64,000 nt of DNA, taken from assembly GCF_024158745.1 (NCBI RefSeq), contig NZ_JAMZAW010000001.1, forward strand, positions 496,001-560,000, in the 5' to 3' direction. Of the stretch, positions 51,177 to 59,578 are shown in pieces. The stretch is from Paenibacillus tyrphae (GTDB lineage: Bacteria > Bacillota > Bacilli > Paenibacillales > NBRC-103111). A model generated the notes under the pieces. The model had not been told where the DNA came from, made no database searches, and saw only the letters and a list, made by a program, of their open reading frames with translations. The position numbers and the translations under genes were made by a program. The first letter of the stretch is position 1, and the number at the start of each line of letters is the position of its first letter.

Positions 51177-51767
51177 ATGATTGTACACGGAGACCGGATC
51201 TATATCCGACCTCTTGATTTACCGGATGTCCCAGCACTCCATCTGCTGCGGGCGGAAAACGAAACGTTCTTCCGTCCGTTCGAGCCTCTGCAGGATAGCA
51301 ACGCTTTTACCCTCGACGCCGTACGAGAATCTCTGGTGAAGACGATCGCCGAACGGGAGCAGGACAGTGCCTACGCCTTCGGTATTTTTTTGAACGGCAC
51401 GGACGAGCTTATCGGCCGGATCAGGCTATCATCTATCGTTCGAGGGCCGTGGCAGAATGCCAATCTAGGTTATTACATTTCCGAACGCTTCAACGGGCAG
51501 GGCTATATGTCCGAGGCGGTCGGACTTGTGCTCCGGTTCGCTTTCGAGAACTGCGGACTTCACCGGGTTCAAGCGGCCATCATGCCTCGCAATAGAGGAT
51601 CGATTCGCGTCGTCGAAAAAAACGCCATGCGGCTGGAAGGTCTGGCCCGCAACTATTTGCAGATCCACGGCGTATGGGAAGATCATGCGATCTATGCCAT
51701 GACGCGGGAGGAATGGCCCCCGGCCCCCGGCGATCGGACGGATTCGGCGCTGAGCCATCTGGTGTGA
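51177..51767 (+). CDS. GNAT acetyltransferase, RimJ/RimL-like
   Basis: A 196-residue GNAT enzyme that transfers acetyl from acetyl-CoA to an amine. It starts with the IRPLDLPDVPAL segment typical of RimJ/RimL-type proteins and shows LGYYISERFNGQGYMSEAVG, where the CoA-binding Q/RxxGxG/A loop lies, and GLHRVQAAIMPRNRGSIRVV. The ATG at 51177 has AAAGGAG nine bases upstream. It lies 48 bases after the TetR gene and may share its transcript. The substrate is unknown. Confidence 0.92.
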   Translation: MIVHGDRIYIRPLDLPDVPALHLLRAENETFFRPFEPLQDSNAFTLDAVRESLVKTIAEREQDSAYAFGIFLNGTDELIGRIRLSSIVRGPWQNANLGYYISERFNGQGYMSEAVGLVLRFAFENCGLHRVQAAIMPRNRGSIRVVEKNAMRLEGLARNYLQIHGVWEDHAIYAMTREEWPPAPGDRTDSALSHLV

Positions 51768-51778
51768 ATAAGAAAGAA

Positions 51779-51817
51779 AAGCCGTCGCAGCGAACAATCG
51801 CATGCGGCGGCTTCTTT
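51779..51817. terminator. Terminator between acetyltransferase and MFS genes
   Basis: AAGCCGTCGCA pairs with TGCGGCGGCTT across a 13-base loop, with A-rich and T-rich flanks. It lies between two converging genes and may serve both. Confidence 0.8.
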
Positions 51818-51835
51818 GCGTTCCTCATGATTTCG

Positions 51836-53014
51836 TTATACGGGCTGTCCCGCTGCCCGGGTATCTGCGCGATCCGCGACGATAAAACGGTACAGCAAGT
51901 ACAGGGCCGCGATACAAAGGACCGCTCCGGTCACGAACGGCACGCTGTGGTTGTAATCGTAAATACCGGCCCCGAGCAGCGGCCCGGTAATGCGGCCCAA
52001 GCTGTCCATCGAGGAGCTTAAACCGGAAGCTACTCCTTGTCCGACCTTGGTCTTCTGCGTAATCAGCGAGGTGACGCAAGGACGAATAAGCGCGTTCCCT
52101 GCGGCGAAGACGCTCAAGTAGATCGAAGCGGTAAGCAGGCTGCTGGAGAACAGGATCAGCACGAAGCCGAGCGCCGACAGCAGCAGGCCGATGCCGATCA
52201 CGCGGGCTTCCTGCCCTTTTTTGATCAGCCGCCGGACCACACCGCCTTGAATCAAGGCGCCGACTACGCCGCTTACCGCGAACATGATGCCGAGCTGCGT
52301 CGGCGTTGCGCCGATCTGATCCCGTTCGAACAGCAGCAGCGTCGCCTCCAGCCCCGCCAGCGTGAACGAGACGAAGAACGAAAGCACGTACAAATATTTG
52401 AGCGAACCGACGAATGCACTCCAACGGGAAGCTTTCGCTTCTCTTGGTTTGCTCCGCATTTCCGGGGTCAGCGACTCCGGCAGCATGAAGAAGGCGAACG
52501 CGAAGGTGGCCAGCGCCAGCGCGGAAGACGCGAAGAACGGTACTTGCAGCCCGAAGTGGCTCAGCAGGCCTCCGAACGCCGGGCCGAAGATGAAACCCAG
52601 ACCGATCGACATGCCGACAAGCCCCATACCCTTGGTGCGGTTCTCCTCGGTCGTAATGTCCGCAACATAAGCGACGGCGCACGCGGTAGTCGCTCCGGAG
52701 AACAAGCCTCCCAATATCCGCGACACGTACATCAGCACAAGGTTGTCCCCCGCCATGCCGAACAAGAAGAAGCTGACGCTGAAGCCGAGCGCCCCTGTCA
52801 TGATAAGCGGGCGGCGCCCGATCCGGTCCGATAATCCGCCCCATACAGGAGACATCAGAAACGACGCCAAAGAATAGACCGACAACAGCATGCCGAGATG
52901 AAAGCTGTCGGCCCCCGATCCGGTGACGGCGTCGGGAAGCACCGGGATGATAATGCCGAAGCCGATAAATATCGTCATCAGCAGTACCATAATAATAGCC
53001 AGCTGTTTTTTCAT
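51836..53014 (-). CDS. MFS drug exporter, TetA-like
   Basis: The 392-residue membrane protein has twelve predicted helices. The loop after the second helix carries the MFS signature GGLSDRIGRRPLI, and AYVADITTEENRTKGMG precedes helix 5, as in TetA/Bmr-type proton antiporters of 12 helices. The ATG at 53014 (MKKQLAIIMVLL) is preferred because the hydrophobic N-terminus begins there; GGGAGG lies 13 bases upstream. Substrate unknown; export of a toxic compound is likely. Confidence 0.92.
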   Translation of the reverse strand: MKKQLAIIMVLLMTIFIGFGIIIPVLPDAVTGSGADSFHLGMLLSVYSLASFLMSPVWGGLSDRIGRRPLIMTGALGFSVSFFLFGMAGDNLVLMYVSRILGGLFSGATTACAVAYVADITTEENRTKGMGLVGMSIGLGFIFGPAFGGLLSHFGLQVPFFASSALALATFAFAFFMLPESLTPEMRSKPREAKASRWSAFVGSLKYLYVLSFFVSFTLAGLEATLLLFERDQIGATPTQLGIMFAVSGVVGALIQGGVVRRLIKKGQEARVIGIGLLLSALGFVLILFSSSLLTASIYLSVFAAGNALIRPCVTSLITQKTKVGQGVASGLSSSMDSLGRITGPLLGAGIYDYNHSVPFVTGAVLCIAALYLLYRFIVADRADTRAAGQPV

Positions 53015-53276
53015 ATGCGTAACTGTTCCTCCCGATTTGTTGGTTGATCCTAAGACGGCCTGAGCCGCGGGTTCGGCCGAAGCCATTTGCAGAAATTATC
53101 CTTATCGTACCATAACTTTTTTGACGATGGAAACGAAAGCTTTTTAAGATTAACAAAATCGACAAACCTGCGTGCGGAAGCCTTTGAAAAGCACGCCCGG
53201 CAATGCTTTTTCCGCCTCCGTTCGCCTCCGCGGTTAATTATTCGGCCAGGTTAACAAACTATTTACCAAAAACCGC

Positions 53277-53304
53277 TTGCATCCGTGTCGCTTTTTGCTA
53301 TACT
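53277..53304 (+). promoter_or_regulatory. Sigma-A-type promoter of the decarboxylase gene
   Basis: TTGCAT (53277-53282), a 16-base spacer and TATACT (53299-53304) lie about 65 bases before the start codon of the decarboxylase gene. Confidence 0.6.
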
Positions 53305-53370
53305 CATTTTGTTTGCTTTTTTTCCGGCAAACGCTGGCATAGCCAACAATACTCGTACACACGAAGGGTA

Positions 53371-54849
53371 GGGATGACCGTGGATCAAACGAAAACTCCT
53401 CTGTTTACCGCACTTAAGGAGCATGCCGGACGCAATCCGGTACAGTTTCACATTCCAGGACATAAGAAAGGTGTCGGCATGGACCCCGAGTTCCGGGAGT
53501 TTATCGGTGATAACGCGCTCTCCATCGACCTGATTAATATAGCTCCGCTCGATGACCTGCACCAGCCGACCGGCGTTATCGAAGAGTCCCAGAAGCTGGC
53601 CGCAGCCGCGTTCGGGGCCGATCATACGTTTTTTTCCGTGCAGGGCACCAGCGGCGCCATCATGACGATGATCCTTACCGTCTGCTCCCAAGGCGACAAA
53701 ATCATCGTTCCGCGCAACATTCACAAATCGATCATGGCCGCGATCATTTTCGCCGGCGCGAAGCCAATCTTCTTGAAGCCGGTTCGCGACGAAAACCTCG
53801 GGATCGATCACGGCGTGACGACCAGCTCCGTCAAACGCGCGTTGGAGCGCCATCCGGACGCCAAAGCACTACTGGTCATCAATCCGACGTATTACGGTGT
53901 GTGCGCGAACCTGAAGGAAATCGTAGATATCGTGCACAGCTACAACATTCCGGTGCTGGTGGACGAGGCCCATGGCGTGCTGATTCATTTCCACGACAAA
54001 CTGCCGATGTCCGCCATGGAGGCCGGCGCCGACATGGCCGCTACGAGCGTGCATAAGCTTGGCGGCTCGATGACGCAAAGCTCCGTGCTGAACATTCGCG
54101 AAGGACGCGTGAACGTGCGCCGCGCGAAGACAATCATCAGTATGCTGACGACGACTTCGACGTCCTATATTTTGCTCGGGTCGCTGGACTGCGCGCGGCG
54201 AAATCTGGCGCTGAACGGCCACATGATGGCGGAACGGGCATTGGAGCTAGCAAACTATGCCCGTGAGGAAATCAACCGTATCCCGGGACTGGAATGCTTT
54301 GGTGAAGAAATTCTGGGCACGGAAGCGACCTACGATTACGATCCGACAAAGGTTAATATCCACGTGCGCCATCTCGGCATTACGGGCTACGATGCGGAAA
54401 ATTGGCTGCGCGAGCACTATAATATCGAAGTCGAGCTCAGCGATATGTACAACGTGCTGTGCCTCGTTACGCCGGGCGATACGCGCGAAAACGTCGACAC
54501 CCTACTTGTCGCGCTGCGCCGGCTGTCCGAGGAGAACTACAACATTCGCCAGGCGAACGAACTGGTCATCAAAATCCCGAAAATTCCGCAGCTCGCCTTG
54601 GCTCCGCGCGACGCGTTCTACGGAGACACGGAGCTGATCCCGTTCAAGGAGTCGGCCGACCGCATTATCGCCGAATTCATCTACGTCTATCCACCGGGCA
54701 TTCCGATTCTGCTCCCGGGCGAAGTCATCTCGCAGGATCTCATCGACTACATTACCGAGCATATCGACGTCGGGCTGCCGGTCAAGGGACCGGAAGACCG
54801 CAGCATCGAATACGTCAAAGTCATCGTCGAAGCTCCCGCGATTTTCTAG
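53371..54849 (+). CDS. speA: Arginine decarboxylase, SpeA-like (Orn/Lys/Arg decarboxylase family)
   Basis: The 492-residue PLP enzyme has the family start HIPGHKKGVGMDPEF, the SVQGTSGAIMTMI block, LVDEAHGVLIHFHD with the cofactor Asp and His, and TSVHKLGGSMTQSSVLN with the Schiff-base lysine. Length and many blocks closely resemble Bacillus subtilis SpeA, so arginine to agmatine in polyamine synthesis is most likely; lysine is the alternative. The ATG at 53371 has GAAGGG five bases before it. No speE or speB gene follows. Confidence 0.9.
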   Translation, partial: GMTVDQTKTPLFTALKEHAGRNPVQFHIPGHKKGVGMDPEFREFIGDNALSIDLINIAPLDDLHQPTGVIEESQKLAAAAFGADHTFFSVQGTSGAIMTMILTVCSQGDKIIVPRNIHKSIMAAIIFAGAKPIFLKPVRDENLGIDHGVTTSSVKRALERHPDAKALLVINPTYYGVCANLKEIVDIVHSYNIPVLVDEAHGVLIHFHDKLPMSAMEAGADMAATSVHKLGGSMTQSSVLNIREGRVNVRRAKTIISMLTTTSTSYILLGSLDCARRNLALNGHMMAERALELANYAREEINRIPGLECFGEEILGTEATYDYDPTKVNIHVRHLGITGYDAENWLREHYNIEVELSDMYNVLCLVTPGDTRENVDTLLVALRRLSEENYNIRQANELVIKIPKIPQLALAPRDAFYGDTELIPFKESADRIIAEFIYVYPPGIPILLPGEVISQDLIDYITEHIDVGLPVKGPEDRSIEYVKVIVEAPAIF

Positions 54850-54892
54850 AAAGTCAATTCAAGCTCTGCGTATAAAATTCTCTGCATACGCC

Positions 54893-55003
54893 GGTGGGGT
54901 ATATCCCTCCAGCCGCTCTTGAAACCCGTGAACTTGATTAGAATTAGCGGTATCTTCACGGGTTTCAAAGGCGGACGTAAACTCTTACGGGATATACCCC
55001 ACC
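54893..55003. repeat. Nested inverted repeat, 15-bp outer and 14-bp inner arms
   Basis: GGTGGGGTATATCCC (54893-54907) is perfectly inverted at 54989-55003, and TTGAAACCCGTGAA (54919-54932) at 54955-54968, with a CCGC/GCGG pair between. The whole could form one long stem. It lies after the decarboxylase gene and before its terminator and contains no open frame of note. Confidence 0.85.
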
Positions 55004-55049
55004 TCTATTTGTCTGAGTTTTTCTACTCCTAAGGTTTCTCGACAGCCTG

Positions 55050-55080
55050 AAGCTTCTCCTCTGGAGAAGCTTATTTATTT
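55050..55080. terminator. Terminator between decarboxylase and HAD genes
   Basis: AAGCTTCTCC and GGAGAAGCTT form a perfect 10-bp stem around TCT, followed by TATTTATTTTA. It touches the stop codon of the converging HAD gene. Confidence 0.75.
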
Positions 55081-55922
55081 TATGCTAGCGTCCCCTGCCG
55101 GACTTGTTCTTCCAGCCATTCGATCGCGTCGGCTATCGCATGCTCGTTATGGTGCTTGCCATGACGCTTGGCCGCGCCCAGAAGCTCAGGATGCGCATTG
55201 GCGACCGCGATACCGATGCCCGCACGGCGTATCATCTCCAGGTCATTCAGATGGTCCCCCAGCGCGATGCAGCGTTCCATCGGGATGCCAAGCTCCTCCG
55301 CCAACCGTTCCAGTGCATGCCCCTTCGTCGTTTCCGGAGGCAGCATCTCGAAATATTTATCGTCCGAACGAACCCAGACGACCTCCGTCCCTGCCGTCAA
55401 CCGCTCGATCTCGGGTACGGCTTCGTCGAGTAGCGACGGCTCCCAGGCGAATAGCAGCTTGACCCACGGCTCCGCTACGTCTTCGTACGAATTCAGCCGC
55501 AGCAGCGGAAATTTTTCCACGGCCCGGTGACGCTCCGTCGCTGCATTCTCCTGCAGCACATAGGGCGCCTCTCCTCCTCGTACATACAATTCCACGCCGA
55601 TGCCGGGAAACCGCTCAAGAACGCGCCCCACCGCTTCTTTAGCCGAAGCGGACATCGTCCGTTCCCAGACGGCCTCTCCGCGGCTGAAATCGTGAATGAC
55701 CGCTCCGTTGTACAAAATGGCCGGCGCATTTACGGGCAACTGCTCCACGAAAGGCCGGACCGATCCGGCGATCCGCCCTGTTGCGAGCGTAAACCGGCCG
55801 CCCAGGCTCGTAAACCGTTCAATGGCGGCCCGATTTTCCCCGCTTATCTGTTTGGCGCTGTCAAGCAGCGTTCCATCCATGTCCGTGACCAGTAAATATC
55901 CTTCAAACCTTCTGTCTTTCAT
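55080..55922 (-). CDS. Cof-type HAD family phosphatase
   Basis: A 280-residue cytoplasmic HAD phosphatase, probably acting on small phosphorylated sugars or nucleotides. HAD motif I is VTDMDGTLL, motif II the TLATGR segment, motif III the lysine in TTKGHALERL, and motif IV GDHLNDLEM, with the large C2 cap between as in the Cof group. The ATG at 55922 has AGAGGGAGAGA before it; the 46 residues further upstream are not family-like. Confidence 0.92.
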   Translation of the reverse strand: MKDRRFEGYLLVTDMDGTLLDSAKQISGENRAAIERFTSLGGRFTLATGRIAGSVRPFVEQLPVNAPAILYNGAVIHDFSRGEAVWERTMSASAKEAVGRVLERFPGIGVELYVRGGEAPYVLQENAATERHRAVEKFPLLRLNSYEDVAEPWVKLLFAWEPSLLDEAVPEIERLTAGTEVVWVRSDDKYFEMLPPETTKGHALERLAEELGIPMERCIALGDHLNDLEMIRRAGIGIAVANAHPELLGAAKRHGKHHNEHAIADAIEWLEEQVRQGTLA

Positions 55923-56058
55923 CGCTCTCTCCCTCTTCCCTGCCCGTCTCCGCTGCCGGAACAAGTATTGTATTTGATTTTTCTTAGTGCTATGATGTTC
56001 ATGGTACTTCAAACAAGAAAATCGTTCCAGTCCATATGTATAGGCAGGTGCATTCATC

Positions 56059-56478
56059 ATGGCGCAAAGCGCTTATATCAAGTTCGTCGAAGGGTCCGCC
56101 GTTTCCTCCCTGACGTTAGATGAATTGAAGGCCCAACTGGAGCATTACCGCGAGCAGCTTGCGCTGACCGGCAAACAGCTCAATTGGGAATACGACGAAG
56201 CCGGATTTCCTTATGAGATTCAAACGAAACCCGAAGGGGAAGGCAAGTGGTTTTATTTAAAAGCAACAAGCCCGCGCTACAAATATATTGTGGCAGGAGT
56301 CGGATCGGAGACGTCGGGCGAGACGCAAAGGCATTACGTCCAGTTTGTCCTTCCCGAGGATGCCACACACGGCGACAAAGCCAAGGGTAACGAGTTTTGC
56401 AAGTATCTCGCCAAGCTGTGGAAAGCGGAACTGCATTTATTTAACGGACGAACCATGTACTTCAATCCGCGTAAATAG
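56059..56478 (+). CDS. DUF1885 family protein
   Basis: The 139-residue protein matches a small Bacillales family of unknown function (start MAQSAYIKFVEGSA, then GKQLNWEYDEAGFPYEI). It has no signal peptide or membrane segment. Its start is divergent from the HAD gene and it is followed by a terminator. Confidence 0.82.
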   Translation: MAQSAYIKFVEGSAVSSLTLDELKAQLEHYREQLALTGKQLNWEYDEAGFPYEIQTKPEGEGKWFYLKATSPRYKYIVAGVGSETSGETQRHYVQFVLPEDATHGDKAKGNEFCKYLAKLWKAELHLFNGRTMYFNPRK

Positions 56479-56485
56479 ACGTCCC

Positions 56486-56521
56486 AAAAGACCGTTGACC
56501 TTTGCGGAAACGGTCTTTTTT
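56486..56521 (+). terminator. Terminator after the DUF1885 gene
   Basis: AAAAGACCGT and ACGGTCTTTT form a 10-bp stem with a T6 tail, seven bases after the stop codon. Confidence 0.88.
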
Positions 56522-56561
56522 CGATTGTTCTCCCCTGCCCCTCGCAGCCGCTTAATATGCG

Positions 56562-56594
56562 AAAAACCTTTCTTGCACGCAAGAAAGGTTTTTT
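56562..56594 (-). terminator. Terminator of the DUF1292 gene
   Basis: AAAAACCTTTCTTGC is followed almost at once by its perfect inverse, giving a 15-bp stem with a very tight loop and a T-run on the minus strand, about 10 bases after the stop of the gene at 56605. Confidence 0.85.
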
Positions 56595-56604
56595 ACGGTA
56601 TTCA

Positions 56605-56904
56605 TTATTGCTGCTCTTGTTCTTCCACAATTTCATTGTAGATTTGAACAACGCGATCCCACTCTTCTTCGTCTTCAATGCTCGCAAGAAAAGCTTCGCC
56701 GTCCTCTTCGTCTATCCGGAAAATAACGCCGTCTGCCTCCATATCGTTACGATCGAGAAGTACCGCATAGGCCCGGTCGCTAGCTTCGAAAGTGTATACC
56801 ATCACCATCTCATGCTCGACTCCGTCTTGGTCGGTCACGATAAAGATATCGTCCTCATGATCGTGATCGTGATCGCAGGAAGCGTCATGAATGTGATCGC
56901 TCAT
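56605..56904 (-). CDS. DUF1292 family protein, YrzB-like
   Basis: The 99-residue acidic protein contains a DUF1292 core (DIFIVTDQDGVEHEMVMVYT with FEASDRAYAVLL and EEEEWDRVVQIYNE). In Bacillus this family gene, yrzB, sits with yrrK near alaS; here it stands apart. The first 19 residues are an unusual His/Asp/Cys-rich tail (MSDHIHDASCDHDHDHEDD) that could bind metal. Function unknown. Confidence 0.88.
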   Translation of the reverse strand: MSDHIHDASCDHDHDHEDDIFIVTDQDGVEHEMVMVYTFEASDRAYAVLLDRNDMEADGVIFRIDEEDGEAFLASIEDEEEWDRVVQIYNEIVEEQEQQ

Positions 56905-57004
56905 GGGAAAACCTCATTTCATCTTAATTTAATGTTCTCCCGTATCGTACCACGCACGACAAGACGAAGTCAATGAACCGGGCTATTCCAACCGTCCGCC
57001 GAAC

Positions 57005-57619
57005 TTATTCGGATGCGATCACCTTTTCCGAAACAACCGTATAATCGCTGCGCTCGTCCGGTTTGATCGAGAACTTCACAACATAGTTCCCGGATTCGGC
57101 AAATGTGACGTTAAACGGCCACGGGTACCAGAAGCTTTCCTTCTGGCCGTTGACGGCTTTCTCATGAACCGCCACTTGCTCCCCGTTCGGAGCGTGGATC
57201 GAGATTTTGAAAGAAGAAATCGGCGTCGTCAAGCTGTCTACTTGCGCAAACACGGCAAAGTCGAGACGGTCGCCCTTCTTCACGCCGCCGAACGGCTGTT
57301 TGATCGAATAGTCGTCATTGACCTTCTTCGCAACAAACATATGTACGTTCGGCTTGGTAATGGAAACGGTCTTCGCAGCGTCGTCCCATTTCACGAGCGC
57401 CTGCAAAGATTCAGACAACACGCGAACGGGTAATACGGCGCTTCCCTTCGCGACAAAAGCGGGAGTTTCACCGTCTTTGAACGGCTTTTCCGCATTATTG
57501 ATCATCAGCTTTACTTTCGGAAAACCTTCGAAATCGCCCCACATGGAGCTGGCGAACGCCCCCGCTGTCCCGAATAAGGAAAGCGACAGCACCAGCGTCA
57601 GCAATCGCGGCACCTTCAT
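57005..57619 (-). CDS. Secreted protein with copper-amine-oxidase-N-like domain
   Basis: The 204-residue protein has a signal peptide (MKVPRLLTLVLSLSLFGTAG, cut near AFAS). The segment from about 35 to 90 resembles the copper amine oxidase N-terminal domain used as a wall-associated module in Paenibacillus (VLPVRVLSESLQALVKWDDA, KTVSI). A beta-rich domain follows. GGAGG lies nine bases before the ATG at 57619. Probably an extracellular or cell-wall protein; no catalytic residues seen. Confidence 0.8.
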   Translation of the reverse strand: MKVPRLLTLVLSLSLFGTAGAFASSMWGDFEGFPKVKLMINNAEKPFKDGETPAFVAKGSAVLPVRVLSESLQALVKWDDAAKTVSITKPNVHMFVAKKVNDDYSIKQPFGGVKKGDRLDFAVFAQVDSLTTPISSFKISIHAPNGEQVAVHEKAVNGQKESFWYPWPFNVTFAESGNYVVKFSIKPDERSDYTVVSEKVIASE

Positions 57620-57851
57620 TTCCAGCAACCTCCATCATGTTCTTCGTTCTGCTATCTTATACTCCATAGCGAGGTAAGAGTTGCGCACTTCGTCCAGAAA
57701 ACTTTCAGTTTTTTTTAAGCGCCCCTCTAGATGTTGTGTGTGAACAAGTTTTTTTCCATTTTCTATACAAAATATGCCAACAAAGTCGTCATTGTCGAAC
57801 GATGCTCACGCAAGGCGAGCCGTGGCGTTTCGTGCGCTTGTACGGGAAATT
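57620..57851. other. AT-rich gap without a supported gene
   Basis: Lies between the secreted protein gene and the 115-residue protein gene, both on the minus strand. It must hold the promoter of the former; TATAAG near 57655 is a weak candidate. I find no terminator with a clear T-run and no credible coding frame. Confidence 0.4.
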
Positions 57852-58199
57852 TCAGCTCACGCCCCCAAGGAGTTCCTGCAGCTTTTCTTCGCATTTGCCC
57901 TTCAGCACGATTGGCATCATGGAGCAATGAAACTCGTAGCCTTGGAATACATACATGATATGGTAGTGACGCTCGGGGGTCACTTCCTCCAGAACGATGC
58001 GGCATCCGCTCCGGCGCAGCCGCTGCTTCACATGGTTATGCTCCCGCTCAGCCAACAGCAGCAGCCGCTCGAAAAGCCCTCCCCATATTCTGGATAGCTT
58101 CATCGCTTCGGCATGCTTCCGGTCGCGTTCAAGCGCCTTAAGCAAATAAAGCGTGACGACATATTGATGTACCCACGGTTCCACTGTCGTATTCCGCAT
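57852..58199 (-). CDS. Unrecognised 115-residue protein with LexA-box-like promoter
   Basis: I do not recognise this protein. The first ~60 residues look helical and basic (RDRKHAEAMKLSRIWGGLFE, REHNHVKQRLRRSG), the rest beta-like (CRIVLEEVTPERHYHIMYVF, YEFHCSMMPIVLKGKCEEKL). It has no signal or membrane segment. AGGTGAGGG precedes the ATG, and a very good promoter with an embedded GAAC-N4-GTTC palindrome lies about 40 bases upstream, which supports a real and regulated gene. Confidence 0.72.
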   Translation of the reverse strand: MRNTTVEPWVHQYVVTLYLLKALERDRKHAEAMKLSRIWGGLFERLLLLAEREHNHVKQRLRRSGCRIVLEEVTPERHYHIMYVFQGYEFHCSMMPIVLKGKCEEKLQELLGGVS

Positions 58200-58238
58200 G
58201 TTCCCTCACCTGCTGAATTTAAATAAAGATTTGATTTT

Positions 58239-58276
58239 ATTATATCGAACGTTTGTTCCTATTACAAGAGGAACAA
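58239..58276 (-). promoter_or_regulatory. Promoter with LexA-box-like operator in its spacer
   Basis: On the minus strand TTGTAA (58262-58267), exactly 17 bases, TATAAT (58239-58244). The spacer holds GGAACAAACGTTCG (58246-58259), which fits the Gram-positive LexA/DinR box CGAAC-N4-GTTCG except for one flanking base. A second palindrome, TTGTTCCT-N8-AGGAACAA (58253-58276), overlaps the -35 element. Confidence 0.6.
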
Positions 58277-58387
58277 GATGTATTAAATTTACCCAAAATG
58301 TGACAAACCCATCTTGAATCGTGTAAGATAACCATGGTAAATTTAAAAACATATCCGGCTGGAAGCCTTAACGAGCGGAGGAACCAA

Positions 58388-59131
58388 GTGAGTCTGCAAA
58401 TTCAAATGATAGGTACGGGAAGCGCATTTGCGAAAACGTACTATAATAATAATGCCTTGGTTTATGCCGGCGGCTTCACGCTGTTAATCGACTGCGGTTA
58501 TACCGCGCCAAGAGCTCTGCACGAGCTCGGCGTCTCTCTGGATCAGATCGATGCGGTGCTCATCTCCCACACTCACGCGGACCATGTAGGGGGACTCGAA
58601 GAGCTCGCCTTTCGCTATATGTACACCTTTAAAAGAAAAATACCGCTGCTCGTATCCTCCAAGCTGGAAACGATCCTATGGGAGCAATCGCTTCGCGGCG
58701 GATTGGAGAATCTGGCGGAAAACGTTACATCCCTTAACGATTACTTCAATGTCGTCGCACTTGGCGAGCATACGCCGACAGCCCTGCATCCCGGTCTGAC
58801 GGTCGAACTCCTCCCGGCCGATCACATCCCGGGCAAGCCATGCTATTCGGTCCTGCTTAACGGCAAAATCTTCTTCAGCGCCGATACTAGGTTCAACGGT
58901 CCGCTGCTGCACGAGCTTCATCAGAAGGGCTGCACCGTATTTTTGCATGACTGCCAGCTGTACTCCCCCGGCATCGTTCACGCCACTTTGGACGAGCTGA
59001 TGACACTGCCGAAGCCGATTCAGCAAAAGACGCTGCTGATGCATTATGGCGACGATATGCCTCAGTTCATCGGCAAAACCGGAGATATGACGTTTATCGA
59101 GCAGTTCAAAACCTATACGTTCGAAGCATAA
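58388..59131 (+). CDS. Metallo-beta-lactamase-fold hydrolase, RNase Z-like
   Basis: The 247-residue protein has the metal-binding motif ISHTHADHVGG (about 65-75), a later His in LLPADHIPG, an Asp in FFSADTRF and a final His in LLMHYGDD, in the order expected for the fold with two zinc ions. The N-terminal strand MIGTGSAFAKTYYNNNALVY resembles the RNase Z / ElaC and YycJ-type subgroup. The GTG at 58388 is chosen because GGAGG lies six bases upstream; an ATG at 58334 has no such site. Substrate unknown (RNA, nucleotide or phosphoester). Confidence 0.9.
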   Translation: MSLQIQMIGTGSAFAKTYYNNNALVYAGGFTLLIDCGYTAPRALHELGVSLDQIDAVLISHTHADHVGGLEELAFRYMYTFKRKIPLLVSSKLETILWEQSLRGGLENLAENVTSLNDYFNVVALGEHTPTALHPGLTVELLPADHIPGKPCYSVLLNGKIFFSADTRFNGPLLHELHQKGCTVFLHDCQLYSPGIVHATLDELMTLPKPIQQKTLLMHYGDDMPQFIGKTGDMTFIEQFKTYTFEA

Positions 59132-59174
59132 AATGCCTCCATCCGGCGCATGATAGTCCGTGGAGGCGATACGC

Positions 59175-59408
59175 ATGGAACCAAACAAACAGCAAGTCGT
59201 AGCCGTACGCAAAAACGGCGACGGAGACATCGTCGAATTGAAGCTGTCTTCCGGCCAGGTGGTCGATTACTTGGAAGCGCAGCAGCTCGCCAAAAACGGA
59301 CAGCTTGAGAACGTGAACGTATTCCGCGGAAGAGACGGAGATGAGCATTTGCGTTCCAATGCCGACGGAGATCCAAGCAACAATCTCGACAACCTGCCCG
59401 GATTTTAA
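59175..59408 (+). CDS. DUF3892 family protein
   Basis: This 77-residue protein follows the hydrolase gene after 43 bases. VVAVRKNGDGDIVELKLSSG and VVDYLEAQQLAKNGQLENVN are typical DUF3892 blocks, with an acidic Asn-rich C-terminus (SNADGDPSNNLDNLPGF). GGAGG precedes the ATG at 59175. Function unknown. Confidence 0.87.
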   Translation: MEPNKQQVVAVRKNGDGDIVELKLSSGQVVDYLEAQQLAKNGQLENVNVFRGRDGDEHLRSNADGDPSNNLDNLPGF

Positions 59409-59414
59409 ACCCGG

Positions 59415-59460
59415 AAACCAAGCGCATCCCGACCGGCGATTCCGCTTGGTTTTCTTTTTT
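59415..59460 (+). terminator. Terminator after the DUF3892 gene
   Basis: GAAACCAAGCG and CGCTTGGTTTTC form a stem, followed by a T-run, a few bases after the stop codon. Confidence 0.85.
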
Positions 59461-59578
59461 TGCCCCCCAAAAAAGTTTTTACTGAATTTGGGAGTTCAAG
59501 CAGGAATTCCACCTCCCCATACAGAATTTCTCTTAGTACTAATAAATCTACGGATCAGTCGGGAGTTGGAGTTCCAAT

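Noticed and set aside
57731..57958. Short plus-strand frames between the secreted protein and the 115-residue protein genes
   Set aside because: They overlap the 3' end of the minus-strand gene, have no ribosome site, and several frames of similar length coexist there.
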